Source of the DNA: Vicingaceae bacterium
GTDB lineage: Bacteria; Bacteroidota; Bacteroidia; Flavobacteriales_E; Vicingaceae
NCBI GenBank assembly: GCA_028245195.1
Contig: JAOKCF010000004.1
Span: 160,951-224,950 of the forward strand
Length of the DNA stretch: 64,000 bases
Direction of reading: 5' to 3'
Part shown: one piece after another, positions 59,661 through 64,000 of the stretch
How the letters are laid out: each line of letters opens with the position of its first letter
Numbering within the stretch: position 1 is the stretch's first letter
Made by a program: the position numbers and the translations under genes
The notes under the pieces: generated by a model
Database searches by the model: none
What the model was told of the DNA's origin: nothing
What the model saw: only the letters and a program-made list of their open reading frames with translations

Positions 59661-59996
59661 CTATTTTAAAAGCTTATCAATTTTCTCTGCATAGTCGAAA
59701 GAGTCGTCTAAATAGAAATATAATTCAGGGATATGACGTAATTGTTGACCTACTTTTTTACCAAGGATATAACGAATTTCTTTTGTGTGTTTTCGAATTT
59801 CTTCGATCACTTCTTCTCTGTTATTTGAAGGAAACAAACTAAGGTAACTTCTAGCAACACCTAAATCTGGGCTAACTCTAATTTGAGTAACTGAAATCAT
59901 TAGATTAACCGATAGGTTGACCTCTTTTTTTGTAAAAATATCTCCAATTTCTCGTTGCAATAGGCGAGAAACTTTTTGTTGTCTAATGCTTTCCAT
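59661..59996 (-). CDS. rbfA: 30S ribosome-binding factor RbfA
   Basis: Assists late 30S maturation, binding the 5' helix region of 16S rRNA. The 111-residue product shows the KH-like fold of RbfA: 'SRLLQREIGDIFTKKE', 'MISVTQIRVSPDLGVARSYL' and 'VGQQLRHIPELYFYLDDSFD'. Length is normal. It is directly followed by the LolE-like permease (4 nt), a pairing typical of Bacteroidota. A TAACTTTG promoter box lies 9 nt above the ATG, implying a very short leader. Confidence 0.93.
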   Translation of the reverse strand: MESIRQQKVSRLLQREIGDIFTKKEVNLSVNLMISVTQIRVSPDLGVARSYLSLFPSNNREEVIEEIRKHTKEIRYILGKKVGQQLRHIPELYFYLDDSFDYAEKIDKLLK

Positions 59997-60005
59997 AATG
60001 AATAC

Positions 60006-60033
60006 AAAGTTAATAATTCAAAGCACTACAAAT
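60006..60033 (-). promoter_or_regulatory. Bacteroidota-type promoter for rbfA and the LolE-like gene
   Basis: Reverse strand TTTG (60033-60030), 16 nt, TAACTTTG (60013-60006). Only 9 nt separate the box from the rbfA ATG, so the mRNA leader is almost absent. Confidence 0.5.
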
Positions 60034-60089
60034 GCCACCTTCGGCATTGCTTGCTAAATTGACTAATTTCGCATAAATTCTTAGCTTAC

Positions 60090-61040
60090 ATGAAAATTAG
60101 CGGATTCAGTTTCGGAAGAAATACTTCTAAATTATATTATCCAATAAAAGAGTCCATTTTGTCCATTTTGCCTATTTGCGATGAATTTATCTTTGTATTG
60201 GGAAAAGGAGATGAGGACGATAACACTTTACAAATTTTAGAGAGTATTGATTCTCCAAAGTTGAAAATTATTCATACCGAATGGGATACTGAAAAATTCC
60301 CCAATGGCACAGAAAATGCCCATCAGACAGACATTGCAATATCGCATTGCACAGGTGATTGGTTGTTTTACGTTCAGGCGGATGAAGTGGTGCACGAAAA
60401 GTATCTGCCAGCAATTCAAAAACGATGTGAAGATTTAATGGATCATACTGAGGTTGAAGGATTGTTGTTTAAATACAAACATTTTTTTGGAGATTACGAG
60501 CATTACATTAATCATCACGGATGGTATCAAAATGAAATTCGAATTGTAAGAAATAGACCTGAAATTCATTCGTTTGAGTCTGCTCAATCGTTTAGAAAGG
60601 TTCCGATTTTCGATGGTAAGAGTTATCGAAAACAAGAGGGGACTCATTTATTGAAAGTAGCTCTGTTGGATGCATACATCTATCATTATGGGTGGGTTCG
60701 TCCTCCAAAATACATGCAAAGTAAAAAGAAAGCCTTGGATAGTATTCATAAAGGTGACAAAAAGGCGGAAAGCCTTTACAAAGAGCGCGCTGAAGAATTT
60801 GACTATGGTCCGCTAAAAAATATGTTAACGTTTAAAGAAACCCACCCTGCTGTTATGGCAGAAAAAATGAAAGATTTTTCTTGGGCATCTTCTTTGAACT
60901 ATTCAAACAATAAACAACCAAAACGTCCGCTTTTTAAACACGAGAAACTAAAGTACAGAGTAATTTCTTGGGCAGAGCGAAATTTGAATGGAGGGAAACA
61001 TTTTTTCCCTTTCAAAAACTGGAAGGTGTTAGATATTTAA
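60090..61040 (+). CDS. Glycosyltransferase family 2-like protein
   Basis: A 316-residue protein with a GT-A-like N-terminal half: 'ESILSILPICDEFIFVLGKG', 'HTEWDTEKF', and a DxD-like 'WLFYVQADEVVHEKYL'. The C-terminal half is basic with 'YIYHYGWVRPPKYMQSKKKA', a pattern common in Bacteroidota GT2 relatives. It may add a sugar to lipid A core or a cell-surface glycan. It is 9 nt upstream of an MsbA-like exporter, which supports a lipid-linked glycan role. The exact acceptor is unknown. Confidence 0.82.
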   Translation: MKISGFSFGRNTSKLYYPIKESILSILPICDEFIFVLGKGDEDDNTLQILESIDSPKLKIIHTEWDTEKFPNGTENAHQTDIAISHCTGDWLFYVQADEVVHEKYLPAIQKRCEDLMDHTEVEGLLFKYKHFFGDYEHYINHHGWYQNEIRIVRNRPEIHSFESAQSFRKVPIFDGKSYRKQEGTHLLKVALLDAYIYHYGWVRPPKYMQSKKKALDSIHKGDKKAESLYKERAEEFDYGPLKNMLTFKETHPAVMAEKMKDFSWASSLNYSNNKQPKRPLFKHEKLKYRVISWAERNLNGGKHFFPFKNWKVLDI

Positions 61041-61049
61041 TTGTTTTAA

Positions 61050-62870
61050 ATGAAGAGTCTTATTAAAGTCTTACGCTATATAAAAGCGTACAAGGTATTC
61101 GCATTTTTAAGTGTGCTTTCGAATGTTTTTTCGGTGGTGTTTCATCTACTTTCTTTATTGGTTTTAATACCTTTTTTAAAATTACTGTTCGGAAAATCTG
61201 AACCCGTTTCAGAGAAACCCGAGTTTTCCTTGACAGCAGATTATATTACAGATTATTTGAGTTATGAAATGACCCCACACATTGAGACCAACGGTCTGGA
61301 GGGGGCACTTTACTATTTATGTATTGCAGTAGGAGTGCTGTTTTTTCTAAAAAATGTATTCAGGTATCTTTCAAAATTTTTCTTAGCAACCATAAGAAGC
61401 GGAGTGGTGAGAGACATTAGAAGAGACGTTTATGGCAAGATTCTGATTTTACCTTTGTCTTTTTATTCTGACGAAAAGAAGGGTGACATTATCTCTAGAA
61501 TTACCGGTGACGTCCAAGAAGTGGAGTGGTCTATCATGAACTCGCTGGAAATGTTATTTCGTGATCCTATATCAATTATTGTTTCATTGGTGTTCATGAT
61601 TTCGATCAGTCCAGAGCTTACAATTTTTAGTTTTATTTTACTGCCCATAAGTGGTATTATTATAGGAAGAGTAGGGAAAAGCTTGAAAAGAACTTCTGGG
61701 AAACTTCAAATAAAAATGGGGGAGTTACTTTCGAACGTAGAAGAAACCCTAACGGGATTAAAAATCTTAAAATCTTTTAATGCAGAGAGTCAAAGTAATT
61801 CGAAGTTTGGAGAAATAAACGAAAGCTACAGAATAACTATGAAGCGGATGTTTCATAAAAGAGACTTAGCTTCACCTATGAGTGAGTTTTTGGGCTCCCT
61901 TGTAATGGTAACTCTCTTGTGGTTTGGTGGCTCTATGATCATTGATCCTGAGATAACTTTTGATGGAGAAGATTTTATCGCATACATTGCAATGTTCTCT
62001 CAATTGCTCAATCCTGCAAAATCGCTTTCTACAGCCTATTATAATATTCAGAAAGGAGCAGCCTCAACAGAACGAATTGACGCTGTATTGCAGGCAGACA
62101 GAAAAATATTTGACAAAGAGAACGCTCATTCTAAAAATAGTTTTGAGAGTGAACTAAAATTCGAGAATTTGAGTTTTGCTTATGACGATAAAGAGGTTTT
62201 AACCCACATTAATCTCAGTATTCCTAAAGGTAAAACTATTGCTCTCGTTGGGCCATCTGGAGGAGGGAAGTCTACCATGGCAGATTTATTACCTCGATTC
62301 TACGATGCTAAAAGCGGATCAGTTACCATTGATGGAGAAGATATTCGGAATGTTAAAATTAGAGACTTACGTGGCTTAATGGGAATTGTTTCCCAACAAT
62401 CTATTTTATTTAATGATTCCGTTTTCAATAACATCGCTTTGGGGGTTGAAAACCCAACGATTGAAAAAGTGCAAGAGGCTGCAAAAATCGCGAACGCACA
62501 TGAATTTATAGAGAAATTACCGGAAGGTTATCAAACTAACATTGGTGATGGAGGTGGAAAATTATCGGGTGGTCAGAAACAGCGATTAAGTATCGCAAGA
62601 GCGGTGCTAAAGAATCCGCCAATTATGATTTTAGATGAAGCTACTTCAGCATTAGATACAGAATCTGAAAAACTAGTTCAAGATGCACTTTTCAAATTAA
62701 TGCAAAACAGAACTTCTATTGTAATTGCACACAGACTTTCAACCATCCAGAATGCAGATGAAATTGTGGTCATAAAAAATGGTCAAATATTTGAGCAGGG
62801 GAATCATGCAAATTTGATTCAGCAAAATGGGGTGTACAAGAAGTTGATCGATTTGCAAGCATTTGCGTAG
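61050..62870 (+). CDS. ABC transporter ATP-binding/permease protein (MsbA-like)
   Basis: A 606-residue half-transporter that flips or exports lipids, peptides or drugs. The N-terminal membrane domain has about six helices and the coupling region 'DIRRDVYGKILILPLSFYSD'. The C-terminal ATPase has Walker A 'LVGPSGGGKSTMADLLPRFY', the Q-loop 'GIVSQQSILFNDSVFNNIAL', the signature 'KLSGGQKQRLSIARA', Walker B 'PIMILDEATSALD' and the switch 'IVIAHRLSTI'. The preceding glycosyltransferase suggests an MsbA-like role in lipid A/lipoglycan export, though a multidrug exporter is possible. Confidence 0.9.
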   Translation: MKSLIKVLRYIKAYKVFAFLSVLSNVFSVVFHLLSLLVLIPFLKLLFGKSEPVSEKPEFSLTADYITDYLSYEMTPHIETNGLEGALYYLCIAVGVLFFLKNVFRYLSKFFLATIRSGVVRDIRRDVYGKILILPLSFYSDEKKGDIISRITGDVQEVEWSIMNSLEMLFRDPISIIVSLVFMISISPELTIFSFILLPISGIIIGRVGKSLKRTSGKLQIKMGELLSNVEETLTGLKILKSFNAESQSNSKFGEINESYRITMKRMFHKRDLASPMSEFLGSLVMVTLLWFGGSMIIDPEITFDGEDFIAYIAMFSQLLNPAKSLSTAYYNIQKGAASTERIDAVLQADRKIFDKENAHSKNSFESELKFENLSFAYDDKEVLTHINLSIPKGKTIALVGPSGGGKSTMADLLPRFYDAKSGSVTIDGEDIRNVKIRDLRGLMGIVSQQSILFNDSVFNNIALGVENPTIEKVQEAAKIANAHEFIEKLPEGYQTNIGDGGGKLSGGQKQRLSIARAVLKNPPIMILDEATSALDTESEKLVQDALFKLMQNRTSIVIAHRLSTIQNADEIVVIKNGQIFEQGNHANLIQQNGVYKKLIDLQAFA

Positions 62871-62980
62871 ATTTGGATTATAGTATTTTGTATTTAATTC
62901 CATTCTTCTTCACTGTTGCACAACAAGAGTGTATTTAGAGCGCACAGGGAGGGTTATTTAAACAGTTTTAACAATCGAAT

Positions 62981-64000
62981 ATGTTATTAAATCGTCGAAT
63001 TAGGTCGTGTGTAATTATTAGTATTACACTAATTGTGTTGTCAGTAATTTCTAATAATTCTTTTGCACAAGGAGCGGGTGGGATTAACTATCAGGCGGTA
63101 GTGCGAGATGCAAACGGGAATGTGAAACCGGGACAAACAGGAACGGTGACGTTCAAGATATTAATTGGTTCAGCGAATGGCACTGAGATTTATGAAGAAT
63201 CCCATTTGGTCTCAACAACGAACACCGGGTTATTTAACGTAAAGATAGGTCAAGGTTCCCCTACTTCGTCTTCAGGGGTGATATTTACAGAAATCGATTG
63301 GTCAGCTGGAGAGCATTTTTTGAACGTTTCAGTTGATTTTTTTGGACTAGAAGATCTTGGAACAATACAACTGGTATCGGTTCCATATGCTTTCTACGCT
63401 CAGTCATCAGGTGATACGATTATGGCTGGAACAGGGATTCAGGTACTCGGGAAAGACACGATTATTAACACAGGTGACCTATCTAATGTAAATGAATTAA
63501 TTTCTAATATTTCATTACTAAATGATAGTCTTTTAATTATTGAAGAGGGGCAACTTAATGCAGATACGGTTGATATTTCAAGTTTAAGAAGCTCGACTCA
63601 ATCGTTTACGTTAAATGGGACATTAGATTCATTAGTTCTGTCCGACGGTGGCGGCGCTGTGGCTATTACTGACTTGGGAATAAATAATACCGATAATCAA
63701 AATTTAACACTAGATTCAGATTCTATAAAAATTGAAGGTGGTACAGGAGTAGATTTGAGTAAATACGCAGATACTAGCGAGTTAACCCTTCTTCGAAATA
63801 ATACGATGTTAAATGCAACGATAGGTGTTGATACTATTATTCAATTGAATGATTCAGCAATACAAATTACAAGTTTAGACGGGACAATTGATACCCTTAA
63901 CATTAGAGGAAATAGCGGAGATAATGATTTATCAAACGAGTTAATTGACTCCGTCAGGTTCGCTTCAGATTTCTTTTTGCGATTTTATGAAGGAGGAGTG
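62981..64000 (+). CDS. Secreted repeat-rich adhesin-like protein, partial (runs off right edge)
   Basis: The plus strand is open from ATG 62981 to the window end (340 codons). The N-terminal signal peptide ends 'SVISNNSFAQG'. The next ~130 residues carry 'GGINYQAVVRDANGNVKPGQ', 'EIYEESHLVSTTNTGLFNVK' and 'VSVPYAFYAQSSG', a head domain seen in many large Bacteroidota surface proteins. It then becomes rich in Asp/Ser/Thr/Asn with short repeats ('SLDGTIDTLNIRG', 'TLDSDSIKIEGGTG', 'NGTLDSLVLSDGG'), like long-stalk, tail-fibre-type proteins that often end in a peptidase S74 or sorting domain. The C-terminus is not in the window. Confidence 0.75.
   Translation, partial: MLLNRRIRSCVIISITLIVLSVISNNSFAQGAGGINYQAVVRDANGNVKPGQTGTVTFKILIGSANGTEIYEESHLVSTTNTGLFNVKIGQGSPTSSSGVIFTEIDWSAGEHFLNVSVDFFGLEDLGTIQLVSVPYAFYAQSSGDTIMAGTGIQVLGKDTIINTGDLSNVNELISNISLLNDSLLIIEEGQLNADTVDISSLRSSTQSFTLNGTLDSLVLSDGGGAVAITDLGINNTDNQNLTLDSDSIKIEGGTGVDLSKYADTSELTLLRNNTMLNATIGVDTIIQLNDSAIQITSLDGTIDTLNIRGNSGDNDLSNELIDSVRFASDFFLRFYEGGV

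Noticed and set aside
1..64000. CRISPR arrays, rRNA genes, insertion sequences
   Set aside because: No regularly spaced repeats, no rRNA sequence and no transposase or integrase reading frames were recognised anywhere in the window.

Overview
This window reads as a chromosomal segment of a Bacteroidota bacterium, most likely order Flavobacteriales. Evidence: a PorZ-type type IX secretion component (porZ-recO pair), Bacteroidota promoters of the form TTG/TTTG-N16-19-TAnnTTTG, and families typical of the phylum (DUF4175, DUF3078, DUF4197, DUF2141, DUF5777, Lacal_2735, a LolE-like permease next to rbfA). Carotenoid genes (CruF and CrtD types) suggest a pigmented organism. 3-hydroxyanthranilate dioxygenase plus ACMSD indicates tryptophan/kynurenine catabolism. 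Small c-type cytochromes suggest respiratory metabolism. The species cannot be named from sequence alone.

Layout. 1-4.2 kb: an MFS transporter running off the left edge, then recO and porZ, with tRNA-Arg(UCG) divergent from porZ. 4.2-11.2 kb: an accessory-looking stretch. It begins with a structured, hairpin-rich intergenic region and carries a lone Bacteroidota-type regulator facing five rightward genes: two unknowns, a 5'-deoxyribonucleotidase, a Cas4-like/DEDD-exonuclease fusion (DUF2779) and a small unknown. Partial copies of the tRNA-Arg 3' end flank it. 11.2-19.3 kb: leftward housekeeping genes (methyltransferase, mnmG, ybeY, anti-sigma-type ATPase, DUF4175 coiled-coil protein, rRNA methyltransferase). 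Two near-perfect parS-like palindromes flank mnmG. 19.3-22.6 kb: gltX, folB, tRNA-Cys, pabA/trpG. 22.6-24.5 kb: two decayed genes. 24.6-34.4 kb: ALDH7-type dehydrogenase, carotenoid pair, TetR, an atypical SDR, kynurenine genes and several remnants. 34.4-40.7 kb: hemW, histidine kinase, AsmA-like protein, rluB. 40.9-46.1 kb: acyl-CoA carboxylase beta subunit and a glycosyltransferase among gene wreckage. 46.2-62.9 kb: envelope and housekeeping genes (DUF3078, MscS, phosphoesterase, cytochrome module, PhoD, sodB, CPBP protease, dusB, LolE-like permease, rbfA, glycosyltransferase, MsbA-like exporter). A repeat-rich secreted protein starts at 62,981 and runs off the right edge.

The most striking general feature is gene decay. 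About a dozen genes or fragments carry nonsense codons, homopolymer frameshifts or truncations beside intact neighbours: an AraC-type membrane regulator, a lipoprotein, a GNAT, a cupin, an S1C protease, a redoxin, and what looks like an ECF sigma/anti-sigma/outer-membrane-protein locus. The most specific functional signals are the parS-like pair around mnmG and the nuclease/nucleotidase cassette next to tRNA-Arg. The cassette is the best candidate here for an undescribed system, but its function is inference only.
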